Positions 32,457-42,620 of a stretch of DNA of 64,000 nt are shown piece by piece. The notes under the pieces are model-generated. The model was not told where the DNA came from and made no database searches. It saw nothing but the letters and a program-made list of their open reading frames with translations. The DNA is from Hypomesus transpacificus (lineage: Eukaryota; Chordata; Actinopteri; Osmeriformes; Osmeridae): the NCBI RefSeq assembly GCF_021917145.1, contig NC_061063.1:812715-876714 (forward strand). The letters run 5' to 3'. How positions within the stretch are numbered: the stretch's first letter is position 1; the number at the start of each line of letters is the position of its first letter. The position numbers and the translations under genes were made by a program.

Positions 32457-34338
32457 AAGATAAGATGATATACCCTGTTAAAATAAGTGAAACTAAAGTG
32501 CTGTGCCGCCCCGTCGTAGCGTTCCCTCCTCCCCGGTGTCTGGCTCCTTCATCCCCCTCCACCTCTCCAGCAGCACTCAGGTCTCCATCAAGGCCCTGCT
32601 GCCCTCGTCCCGGCCGCCCACGCCCGCCCCCTCGCCCCCCGCCTTCACCATCAGGCTGCTGGGCTCAATGGCCTCCATCAGGGACGGCGTGAGGGAGGGG
32701 CACCCGGAGGGCCAGGAGCCGGGGAAGGAGCTCCCTCCGCAGGGGAAGAAGGCTCTTCTGGAGGCGGTGGCCAGGTACCGGTCCTCCGCCGCCTCCTCCG
32801 TGTCCTCCTCCTCCTCGGCGCCGCTCCACAAGCCCCTGACGGTGCGCCAGCTGAGCATCGTCCTGTACGCGCTCTGCAACGGCCTCCCCCAGGCCTCCCT
32901 GCGCTACGGGGCGCGGCCCTACGCAATCCGGGCCTGGGCCCAGCACCAGGACCGCCTGAGGCTGCTGAAGGAGTGGCGCTGGTGCTCGGACCGCATCGCC
33001 GAGTGGGTCCTGAGCCGGCGCGAGCAGCAGCTGCCCGTCAACGAGGACAACCTCCTGCAGACGGCCACCGACGCGCTGGAGGAGGCCCGCGACATCGCCG
33101 ACTTCTACGAGTGGGCGGTGGAGTTCATGCTGCGCCACAACCTGGGCCTGCAGGCGTCGCTGGCGTCGGCCGTCAAGCCGCCGCTGCCGCGGAACGTGTT
33201 CGAGAGCACGCGCATCTTCACGCGCTTCGTGGCCAAGCAGGTGCGCGCCCAGGGCCACAAGCCGGGCGACATGGCCGCGCTGGACGAGCTGGCGCTGTTC
33301 GTGGACGGCGGGCTGCTGGCCGAGGGCAGCCCCGCCGCCCTGCAGATGTTCGGGGAGGGCGAGGCGTCCCTGGACGTGCTGCTGGCCGCCTGCGCCGACG
33401 GCACCCTGCTGAGCCCCGTGGTGTTCCTCCGGGGCGAGCTGCCCGCCGCCCACGAGACCGTCCCCGGGTCGGTGCTGGTGGAGGCGCGGGCCGAGGGCTT
33501 CAGCGACGCCCAGCGGCTGCAGCTGTGGCTGTCCAGGGTGTGGGGGCGGCAGGAGCGGACGAGCAAGGCGCTGCTGGTCATGGACACCCACCGGGGACAC
33601 CTGGCCAACGACTTCCTGGCGGCCCTCAGCCGGACCGCCACCGTCCCCGCCGTCATCCCCATCGGCTGCTCCTCCCGCCTGCAGCCGCTGGAGGTGTGCG
33701 TGGGGCCCGTGCTCCGCGAGTTCCTGCAGGCGCGCTGGCGCCACCTGGTGGCCGGGGGCGGCGGCGCGGGCCTGGGGCTGGGGGGCCTGGCGGTGAAGGT
33801 GGCCGGCTGGCTGGGGGAGCTGGTCGCCTGCCTGGGGGAGAGGCCCCGGATCCTGGCGCGCTCGTTCAACATCGTGTGCACGCCGCCGCTGGAGGAGGTG
33901 GAGGACGAGGCGGCCGACATCAGCCGGGTCCTCACGGAGGTTCTCATTGGCTCCCTGGAGGAGGAGCAACTGGGCGAAGAGGAGAAGGAGGATGAAGAGG
34001 ACGAGAAGGAGGAGGAGGGTGAGGAGGAGGACGAAGAAGATGAGGAGGAAGAGGAGAACAGCTCAGCCGGTGATCCAGTGCGAGTAAAAGTGGAGGACAG
34101 GGGGAGGGACGAGTCGGCGCAGGAGAAACGGGAAGAGACGGCCGGTGAGGAGGGGGGGAGAGAGGCGGCGGGGAGGGCCCAGGGTGAGAGCCCCTCCCTC
34201 CAGGGAGACCTGCAGGCCATCAGGCAGGTGTTTGAGAGAGACAGTGACCTGGAGTCCTTCCACGGCTTCGAGGAGAAGGAGGTCACTCCGTACATGAAGA
34301 CGCGCTCCTCTGCTTCTCTCCAGAAGAACAAACCCTAG
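21196..34338 (+). CDS. pogz: Pogo transposable element with zinc finger domain protein, complete from inferred start
   Basis: Seventeen coding exons: 21196-21313, 21503-21765, 21877-21958, 22131-22343, 25918-26082, 26481-26566, 27642-28162, 28465-28619, 28818-28918, 29071-29217, 29913-30047, 30328-30506, 30644-30784, 31014-31073, 31241-31347, 31723-31765 and 32520-34338. Total is 1444 codons plus stop (human about 1410 aa). The start exon gives [12 protein letters not shown]. In order: Ser/Pro/Gln-rich N-terminus; an atypical zinc finger at about 291; lysine run and AT-hook GRGRPRK at 400-406; C2H2 fingers; the HP1-binding finger ([22 protein letters not shown]); CENP-B-type helix-turn-helix from about 945; a pogo DDE domain with acidic residues D1094, D1194 and E1230; an acidic tract; and a C-terminal LEDGF-binding motif ESFHGF. 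POGZ removes HP1-alpha from mitotic chromatin and acts in transcriptional repression (family knowledge). Extra exons inside 22344-25917 are possible. Confidence 0.96.
22373..22514. mobile_element. hAT-like MITE (142 bp)
   Basis: A perfect 19-bp terminal inverted repeat: caggggtaggcaaccctgg at 22373-22391 and its reverse complement at 22496-22514. The flanking 8-mers atctagag and atttggag match at 6 of 8 positions, consistent with a decayed 8-bp target duplication. It lies in a pogz intron and encodes nothing. Confidence 0.85.
23878..23965 (+). mobile_element. SINE/MITE fragment with the cagacgctttcatccaaagcgactt motif
   Basis: The motif cagacgctttcatccaaagc and flanking sequence match a repeat very common in teleosts. 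Related partial copies in this window are near 19763, 36490 (reverse), 52145 (reverse) and 57752. Confidence 0.6.
23966..25445 (+). mobile_element. Probable retroelement with two small ORFs and an L2-like 3' tail (boundaries uncertain)
   Basis: Two consecutive open frames occur inside a pogz intron. The first (23975-24259, 94 aa) has a hydrophobic segment [17 protein letters not shown]. The second (24327-24626, 99 aa) begins with a Lys/Glu-rich, possibly helical stretch ([14 protein letters not shown]). About 1 kb further right, 25378-25445 reads cctgccaaagtaaattcctt ... caattctaattctgat, the 3'-tail type of fish L2-like LINEs; a close relative of this tail occurs at 55270-55330. I do not recognise the ORFs and find no reverse-transcriptase motif. 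Treating everything as one element is inference. A 25-base C run (about 24819-24844) interrupts it. Confidence 0.4.
27187..27641. repeat. CT microsatellite complex before a pogz exon
   Basis: About 455 bp of (CT)n with interspersed catcatctctgcct/gtct units, ending in ctccctccag at the acceptor of the pogz exon 27642-28162. It serves as an extreme polypyrimidine tract. Confidence 0.94.
28938..29038. repeat. Short imperfect tandem repeat in a pogz intron
   Basis: Units of the form ccatggtaacacataccatggcaactaaca repeated about three to four times, starting within 20 bp of the donor of pogz exon 28818-28918. Confidence 0.8.
29218..29869 (+). repeat. 32-bp minisatellite made of exon end plus 5' splice site (pogz)
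   Basis: Twenty copies follow pogz exon 29071-29217. Each 32-bp unit is the last 21 coding bases of the exon (codons H-H-Y-S-R-H-Q) plus the first 11 intron bases (gtaacacacct), so the CAG|gtaac donor recurs 20 more times. Three unit variants (tacagc, tacaac, tatagc) alternate in places, suggesting higher-order duplication. The next real exon begins at 29913. Confidence 0.97.
31371..31483. repeat. CA-rich minisatellite in a pogz intron
   Basis: About four copies of cctggataacaccagcc-like units separated by (CA)n of decreasing length, starting just after the donor of exon 31241-31347. A GA-rich array of gagagacagcaa-like units follows at about 31499-31625. Confidence 0.88.
32293..32425. mobile_element. 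AT-rich DNA-transposon remnant (TTAATCG-type)
   Basis: Repeated gattaatcg / aattaatcgtgag words with internal duplication (aactatgacattaatg occurs twice) end in aatcgtttgacagcacta. I associate this arrangement with a common fish DNA element terminus. An (AT)n run follows at about 32422-32452. Confidence 0.5.
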
Positions 34339-34427
34339 TGGGACCCCTGCGTCCAATACACACTAGTCTGTATGCTATACTGACCGTACAGTACCAATAT
34401 ACTGTAGTGGTACCAGACCACTGGTTA

Positions 34428-35077
34428 AATAAAGAAAAACCCATCAACACTACTTCAGATACTAAACCCAGTGCTTTGAGACCATGTGACTACAGACTTA
34501 AGTCCTCATTGGGGGCCCCCGCATCTCCATGACGACGACCCCAAACTCACCCAGCTCTCGTGAGAGCATGATGCTAGCAGTCTCCTTGACGACAGGCCAC
34601 TTAACAATAACTTTATCATGTGTGTAATTCTTTTTTTTTGTATGATGAACAGCTGTGTGAATGTTGTTTCCTGCACTGTGTTGGAATCCTGTAGGAATGT
34701 TAAAATAAAGTATGTACATGTGACGTTACTATGGAAACCTTCCTTTCTCTGTAGCTGGTCAGCCAGACAGTGTCTCTCCCCTCCAGGAGACACGTTTCAC
34801 TGGCCTTACTGAATGTTACTGAATGTTAATCCCACCTGGGCCAAGACAGACTCCAGATTATGTTTTCCATCATGCCTTTTGCTGAGCCTATAAATCTGCA
34901 TGTTCACTACCAAACCATGCTTAGAGTACAATCTCCACTGCCGTCCCAAGTTGAAAAGTTTGGTTTGATTCATCAGTATACATTGTGAATCCAATCATAG
35001 TAATTCTGATTTTGTTGTATCCTTCCTTACTGCTTTGTATATACTGTCGTCTTTTGTATTCTGTTGGTGTAAATAAA
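34428..35077 (+). other. pogz 3'UTR with candidate polyadenylation signals
   Basis: AATAAA hexamers occur at 34428-34433, 34704-34709 and 35072-35077, all in the pogz sense downstream of its stop at 34338. Alternative poly(A) site use is plausible. The rest of 34339-35390 shows no coding signal. Confidence 0.6.
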
Positions 35078-35394
35078 GATTCTAGGCTGCTGTCCTGCCT
35101 GTGTTCTTAGTGGTAGCAGCTGTGGGGATATCACTGCATGAAGGGCTTCCATGGGCATACAATATGTATGCTTACAATAGGCCCTAGGCCACAAACATGA
35201 ATGAATATAAAACAGGTTGTTGGTGTCATCGGGTGCATTAAGAGTGAATCAGCTCCAGCAGTGTAGAGGTACTTCAGTCTGTCACTCTCCCCAGCTTTTT
35301 CAGACCAGGATTGAACAAGTTAAATACACAAAATCAAAACCCACTGCATTTCCTTTTTTTGTAAGAATCGAGTCAAAAACGATACGATTTAACA

Positions 35395-35400
35395 TTTATT
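35395..35400 (-). other. psmb4 polyadenylation signal (AATAAA)
   Basis: Plus-strand tttatt reads AATAAA on the psmb4 strand, about 140 bp past its stop codon. The transcripts of pogz and psmb4 converge here. Confidence 0.65.
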
Positions 35401-35540
35401 TGTCATTTTACAAAAGAGGGAAAGTGGAGAAAAATAACTAAATGGGACATATAGCAGTGTTTTCAAAGCGGTAACGTTTCAGAATGTAATGGAACAGACT
35501 AAATATGTGTGGCTGCTGGTATAGTACTGAAGCACTGTCT

Positions 35541-38200
35541 TCACTCAAAACCACTGCAAGAGAAGAGAAGATAGCGTTGGGTTAGAATAGATCTGACAGT
35601 ATTCAAAGACAAAAGTGCTATATTGGTCACACGCACTAAGTAGCATAGCGTCATCAGGACAGTACAATTCTTGTGACCGGCCACGCAACATTACACAGCA
35701 TTGAACAGAAAAGCTACAGCGCTTCAGTATGAATTGGAAATTGAAAATCATTTGGATTGTTGCTTCTGTACAGTACGAGTCACAGCCTGTGGCAAAGCGT
35801 CCTACGTATGCCTTAACGAGGATGTCTTTGTAACCGTGCGGCTGTGTGAGTCACGACCTACCTGACCATGTTGGCGATGTCCCAGTTTGTCTCTGAGGAG
35901 AGAGGACCTTCGATTGTCACTCCGTCTTCTGTTACTATGGCGATCTCGTGCTGAAATAACGTTACAAACACAACCGTTAATAACCACACCTGCTCAGGAA
36001 CCTAGTGTGTGTGGGGGGGGGGGGGGAGGGAGGGGGGGGGGGGATGGGGGTTAGGGAAGCCTTGGGAACCAGAACATCTGTTGAGTCACTGTCTCCCAGT
36101 GCAGCAGTTCAGGGCAGGAGGAGGAGGGTATAGGAGGAAGGCCTGGTGCCCGATAGGAGAGCTGTACCCTGTTGTAAGAGCGGGCGTCGCGGTAGTACAG
36201 CACTTTGAGGCAGCGCTCCACCAGGGCTCTGGCCTCCTGCTTCGTGATCTCCACCTTGTTCTCCACCACCTCCCTCATCAGGGGCTGCAGGGACACACAC
36301 ACACACATGACGTCACATGCACTGTTGTATGAAGCCTTTCCAAGGAAAACTTGTTTCGCTGTACTGTACTGTTATTGTTACACTGTAGCTGAGATATCAC
36401 TGTGCCCTGTAGCCGAGATGTACTTCTGGCACCCTTTATCCACTTCTAATCCTTCATTTCCTGCCGTCCTTTCCTTAATGACCGTTGTGTCGCTTTGGAT
36501 AAAGGGGGCTGCTAAGTGAATGTGATGGAAGTGTGAGTGACGTGTCGCTGCATCCGTCTCAGAGGGCAGCATCTCCTCCCTGTCCGCCGGCCTCCTCACC
36601 TGCGCTAGGTACGCCCCGAAGCCCGTCGCCACCGTGGGCGCCTCGTAGGCCACGCCCAGTTTGTCCACGTAACCCAGGAAGCTGGAGGAAAACGTTGTTT
36701 TGAGACGGCAAAACAGCAGACTCACGAAGCAAGCTATCTTAGAGTTTGCTAGCTAACTGATAAAATAGCTTTGAAAATGCACACAGACTCTATGGGCCAG
36801 GTCCCAGGCCTGTTATCGGTTTTTCTTCAGGTGAATTGCTTCACCTGGGCATAACCAGCACTAAAGCTGAGTAGGAAGGTAATAATAAGTGACTAGAGAT
36901 CCAGGATAGCCCACCTCTCTCCGTTGTAGAAACCACCGATGACCACAGTGTTCCAGAGGGGGTTCATCTTGCTGCGCCGGTTGTACATGACCCTCGTCAG
37001 CCAGGAGTGGACAGCTTTGGGGCTGTAGCTGTGGCCATCTCCCAACAGCTCCTCATCAATCCTGGAACACAAACCACACACGACCGGGTCACTGGAGCTC
37101 CACAGGGCAGTGGGTGGACCACGCTGATGGGACTGTACCAGTTATGTGTAGCTGCTTTTACCATCTCCAGTCACTTTACTGAACCCATTCATGTTGAATG
37201 ACTGCTCTTCACCTCTCGATTAATCTCAAACAGCTCTTTATCATCTCCCCTCCCTTTCCTGTGCTATCCACACCCCGCCACCCCCGATCGCCAAGACTTA
37301 CACCATCTGCTCGATGATCTGCTTCATGTACTGGTAGTCGGCGTAGTCCCCTGAAGCGCCAAGGATGGTGTTGTCGTTCACCTTCATCAGACGGGAAATG
37401 TTACGGAACCGCGCCAGAGAACCGTAGGACCCCAGCATGTCGGCCGCGATGATGACGCCACCTGTGAATTTGACGCCCAGTACTGACGTACCCGTCACCA
37501 TGGGGTTCCTGGAGTAAGATGGACCAAAGGGAGGAGTAGAGGCGTAAAGATGGATAATTTAGTTCATATTGTTAAATGACTGATCTTTTAGCACAGGGAC
37601 AGCATAGTGATATAGCTGTACTTACATTTTTTAAATCCTTATAAAACATGTATTAAATGTGTATGACATAAACATCTTAACGAAACGACTGTATCCTGTA
37701 TCCTTCAACGATTATAAACACGAAGGAAGGAATCTTAGTTGACAATTGGTTTGAGCTAACTAGCTGGCTAGCGAAGCTAGTGGGCCGGTAGCTAACTGTA
37801 TATAGTTTGCAGACTAGTCATGTATTCAACGGATTTTATATTTTTACAAGCTTCGACCAACAGAAGTTGGTTTGAATGCTGAGCGACCAATTAAAGACCA
37901 ACTACGATAAATAACTTCGCTATTCATCAAAGTAGCTAGCTAATAAGCTACTTTGGTGCTAGCGATCAGCCACCATGATGATACAGCAATGCAGTGCATT
38001 GAGGAAACTGAAAGTGCGGACCAATTTGTTAGGCAGAATCTGATTTAAAAAAACGTATAAAAGTCAATAAAAGAGTTTACATACAGTGTGTGTCTTATAG
38101 GACCGCATCCTGGGATCTGACTGTTGCCAGGAAATGAATAAAATTGTCCAGGTTTTGGTCCATTCTCCCAGAAATTTAGCTTTACACCGTTGGGGTCCAT
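35541..38200 (-). CDS. psmb4: 20S proteasome subunit beta type-4 (beta-7), complete
   Basis: Seven exons on the minus strand: 38200-38085, 37508-37302, 37061-36915, 36681-36600, 36284-36168, 35950-35862 and 35553-35541. Total is 256 codons plus stop (human 264). Diagnostic stretches are [84 protein letters not shown] and the C-terminal SGFE. PSMB4 is a non-catalytic beta subunit of the 20S core; its propeptide and C-terminal tail help assembly and joining of half-proteasomes (family knowledge). The last exon carries only four codons and the stop. The propeptide is divergent, as usual. The promoter is probably in the region shared with rfx5 to the right. Confidence 0.97.
36010..36046. repeat. 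Poly-G-rich run in a psmb4 intron
   Basis: Nearly pure G (gggggggggg agggaggggggggg) between psmb4 exons 36284-36168 and 35950-35862. Four or more G runs make G-quadruplex formation possible on the plus strand. Confidence 0.85.
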
Positions 38201-40864
38201 GTTTGCTGTTGCCGAATGAGGCGGAACTGACGACACAACATTTTGTGTATCTACGTTGCCAGGTTCACGTCTTGTTTCTCTGCTCTGTCATGACTTTGTG
38301 GTTGGAGACATAATGGTTAAATAGAACATAGTGTTGTGATAAAATACATAGGAAAATATTTTTGCAGTATATGAGGTGGAATTGTATCATTGCCTTGCAA
38401 AAGTCCTATACAACAAACCCTAAATATGAAGTGAAAACAAAAATCGGGGATTTTAAACACTGGCAACCTAAAAATATATATTCCAAATGTGTTATCCAAT
38501 CAGATTTTTGTCCCTAGGTAGATTTCATCAGACGATTCATAAGCTCAGTTACTGGGCAGACCGAGAAAACGCATCCAATTACAAAATTCTTAAGCAAGAA
38601 AATAAAGCTTTTCAACCAATTGAATTTCAGTTGATTTTAGTATCCATGTAGAGATGGAACAATTACCCAATTGGAATAGACGTTTGCTTTGTAGTCAGGC
38701 AGACATGACATAGTTGTCCAATCACAAAAAAATCTGAAAGGGGATTTTTGCAGTAGCTTTGGCTCAGGTACTTTCTTTTTCTTTCACAAAATAAATACTC
38801 GAATGTGTTTTAACATATATGTTATATAATAATACAACCTGTTTAACTACTGCACATACACTGTATTTTAAAGTTTGAATTCTGTCAAAAGTCATGTTTT
38901 TAAAGGTGTTTCATTGCTTGCTACCGTTAGCTTAGCACTACTAGCTAGCTTGGACAGCAATTTGTATAGCCTGCTAGCGAGAGCGAATTACTATGCAAGC
39001 TAACGTAGCTACAACGCTAGACAGCTGTTTCTGTACACCAAAACGAAATGTATTGCTGGCTATCTGCATGTGTTATTTGCCTGTCGTATGCAGCTATATG
39101 AGTTGTAACTGTAATAGCTCACGCATGTCTGCATGCACATTCTTGAATAACTAGGTGGCTAGCTAGCTCTGTATGTGACACTGACAGCCAGCGTGAGGCT
39201 AGCTAGCAGACCATGTAGTGGTGTGGGCAAATCCATAAGAGCGGGAAGAGACCGCGCACGGCCACTGTATGAATGAGCAAATCGGTTTAAAGGCTACACA
39301 TGATGAAAATAAGCTTAAGTTAACACTGAGAAATTAACTGTCATCGATATGAGAGCGAAGCCAATCGCTCTATGTATGGGCGATGTGACAGGTGCGGGTT
39401 GTGACCAACATCATGCCTCCCCTACTCGTAGTAATGCGGCTGGCGCTAGTGACAGCCGCGTGAGAAGGCTTGACAGAGACAGTCATGGCTAAAAACAGTC
39501 AATGCGCCATTCCTAATTTCCATGTGTACAAAAGCTTTTCAATCATAGTTCTATTAAGGGAAACGCTGAGTGCTCAGTCGCTTACCCCGTCCCCTACATT
39601 TATAACCATGCAGACAAGGCATGCTGGTATTTTTAGTTTTACTCCCGTTTTTTTTATTTTTGTCCGAACCTAGAGTGCGGCACCGTAGTGGGAGTGTCTC
39701 TGAAGCAGTTGTTAGAGCATTATTTCACCTTGCTGGATTGCACTTGGGTTATCTTTAACCCAAAATCTTTATCTTTATCTTTTCTTAAATATGGGGTAGA
39801 TAATGCATGTTATTGCTATTATAAACATTATGAGATTTACGTTCACTATTTCCCTTCGAATAAATTAAATTGACCTGCTACTCTACCAACTCATGAAGTC
39901 TTTTTATGTAATGTGACCTCAATAATTATAACGCATTCAATGACTTTTTAAACAATAACAAAATAACTCTTCAATAAGACCGAGTATTCATTTTAGCAAC
40001 TGAGGATGTGACAACACAACCAAATAGTCTCACTGGAGATAAGGTGACTGTCTAGTGAGAAAAGATCTGCTCCCTTTTGACAAAGACTTATGTCTGAAAG
40101 CCTCGAGTTTTTATAGATTGTCCATGAAACGGCATTATGCAGTTCTCATGTATCCTGTCTCTACAGAGTAGTGACACTGAGCAGGACTGATGTTGAGAGC
40201 CTCTGTTTGGTCGCTGATGTGGTCGAGAAGAGCACCATCACTGCTGGGGTGTCATAGAAAACGAATGGTGATGGACTAACACAACTTAGACAGCAGAAGT
40301 GTCATTGTGCGGATGACACGGCATAGTCAAGATGAGAAGCCGCCGGCTTCTGCTTTCACTCTGTGCGACGGAAAAACACGAGCACAAGACTGTCTTTGGT
40401 GTGATTAACTCTGCATAAGGAGGTGGTACGTTCTCTCTGAACACATACAGATGATGTTGTCGTGAGGTAGATTCAGGGGTGGTGGCCGGAGACGAGGCTG
40501 TCGAGAACTGTTCATTGTGATCACGAGTGTCGCTATCAAAACAGCCGTCCAGTTCCAGCCTCCCACAGACCAGAGTCAGAGGGTTTGACTCTTGTCACAT
40601 GGTACGGATCAAAAAGACCCATTGAGCTGCGCCTTAGAGTTATGCTTTGGAATAGGCCATAGCTCTCCGCCTAAGCATGTACACTGTTCGAGGACTCTTG
40701 TCTTCGGCTCACCTTTCTTGAGCTATACCTGGGCGGGGGGTGTCCTTTCCACCACAGGGATTTGACGGAATGAGGTCAAAGCAGGATGTGATGTCACCCG
40801 GCTGTGCTGTTGGTATTTCCCAGAGGCCTCGGGGAGCGGTTTGCCGCCGCTGTGTGAGCCAACC
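38201..40864. promoter_or_regulatory. Divergent promoter region between psmb4 and rfx5, with rfx5 5' untranslated sequence
   Basis: psmb4 starts leftward at 38200 and rfx5 translation starts rightward at 40865. The interval is AT-rich near 38300-38900 and rich in GCTAGC words at about 38930-39210. The rfx5 first exon is not determined. Acceptor-like ctttccaccacag (ending 40757) and gtatttcccag (ending 40823) could begin its start-codon exon. Open frames at 39470-39873 show no recognisable similarity. Confidence 0.45.
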
Positions 40865-42566
40865 ATGACGGAGGAGAGGCTGAAGGCGGACCCCTCCAGG
40901 AGGGAGGGGCTGGAGGCGGTGGAGGGCGACACGGAGCCCAGCAGGATGGTGCAGAAGCTGGGGAGCAACGTGTCGTAAGTTCCACCGCCGTCACCGGGGC
41001 CGCGATCCTCCCTTTCGTCGCCGTCGTCGATGCGATCGGCCTCTTTCGACACGCCGGGGTTTTGTTTCTGCGTGTGGTGGAAGGACTCTTGCGTGTGATT
41101 GGTGTGTTGGGTCCAAGTCTCGTGTGTGATTGGTCGGTCATGTCGAACTCGTGTGTGTGATTGGTCTGTTATGTCTAACTCAAGAGTGATTGGTCTGTTG
41201 GTTCTAACTCTTGCGTGTGATTGGATGGTCGTGTCTGATGCCAGTGTGTGCTATTGGTCGGTCGTGCTTAACTCAAGTGTGATTGGTCTTCCAGGAAGAG
41301 CGTCCAGGTTAAAGTGGAAAGCATCCTGGTAAGCAGCCCACTACTCAGAAAAAGAGTTTGTATTTCAAAGTATTTATGAGCATTTAGAAGTAGTCATTAG
41401 TATTTCAAAGTCCTTATTTCAAGGCCCTTCACCTGATATAGTGATGGTTAAAGTCTCTGCTGTCTCGCTTCCTTGCCCCGCGCAGAAAGAGGTGCAGCAT
41501 TTCTCCGACAGCGACAAGCTGTACCTCTACCTGCAGCTGCCCTCGGGACCCAGCGCTGGGGAGAAGAGGTGAGCTGGCCTGACACTGGAATATCGGTCTA
41601 TGGCAGCTCCACCAGGCTGCCTGTCCCTGTGTCCCTGTCTGTGTCCCTGTGTCTGTCTGTGTCCCTGTGTCCCTGTGTCTGTCTGTCTGTGTGTCTGTCT
41701 GTGTCCCTGTGTCTGTCTGTGTCCCTGTGTCCCTGTGTCTGTCTGTGTCCCTGTGTCCCTGTGTCTGTCTGTGTCCCTGTGTCTGTCTGTGTCCCTGTGT
41801 CTGTCTGTGTCCCTGTGTCTGTCTGTGTCCCTGTGTCCCTGTGTCTGTCTGTGTCCCTGTGTCCCTGTGTCTGTCTGTGTCCCTGTGTCCCTGTGTCTGT
41901 CTGTGTCCCTGTGTTCCTGTGTCTGTCTGTGTCCCTGTGTCCCTGTGTCCCTGTGTCCCTGTGTCCCTGTGTCTGTCCGTGGGGAGACTTTGCTCTCCTC
42001 CGTCTCTCTCGCCCCCTCTCATGTCCCTCCCTGTGCAGCAGTAGCAGTGGCGGAGGAGGAGGACCAGGAGGAGACTCCAGCTCCTTCAACACGGCCGACC
42101 AGCTGCACACCTGTAACTGGATCCGCAGTCACCTGGAGGAGCACGCCGACACCTGCCTGCCCAAGCAGGACGTCTACGAGACGTACAAGTAGGCTCCCCT
42201 CCTCCAGAGACTGGGACTGGGTCAGAGACGGGGTCAGGGACTGGGTCTTGGGTCCGGGACTGCGTCAGGGGTCAGGGGCTAGGTCAGAGACTGGGTCAGG
42301 GGTCAGGGACTGGGACTGGGGTCAGGGACTGGGTCTTGGGTCAGCGACTAGGGGTCAGTGGTGAGGAAACCTGACTGCACCTTTCTTCACACTCCTCCCT
42401 CCTCTCCTCCCACAGAAGATACTGTGACAACCTGCAGCACAGGCCCCTGAGTGCTGCTAACTTTGGGAAGATCATCCGAGACATCTTCCCCAACATCAAG
42501 GCTCGCAGGCTGGGAGGGCGGGGCCAGTCCAAATATCCTGCTGCTGGACGGCGGTCTCCACCGCTG

Positions 42567-42620
<54 letters not shown>

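Noticed and set aside
32665-34331. Antisense frames of 434 and 408 aa and an alternative plus frame of 340 aa over the last pogz exon
   Set aside because: The exon is extremely GC-rich, which removes stop codons in other frames. The pogz frame matches a known protein and the others are arginine/glutamine/glycine-rich noise.
41473-42364. Cys/Leu/Pro/Val-repeat frames up to 254 aa
   Set aside because: Artefacts of the ctgtgtccctgt minisatellite between two rfx5 exons.
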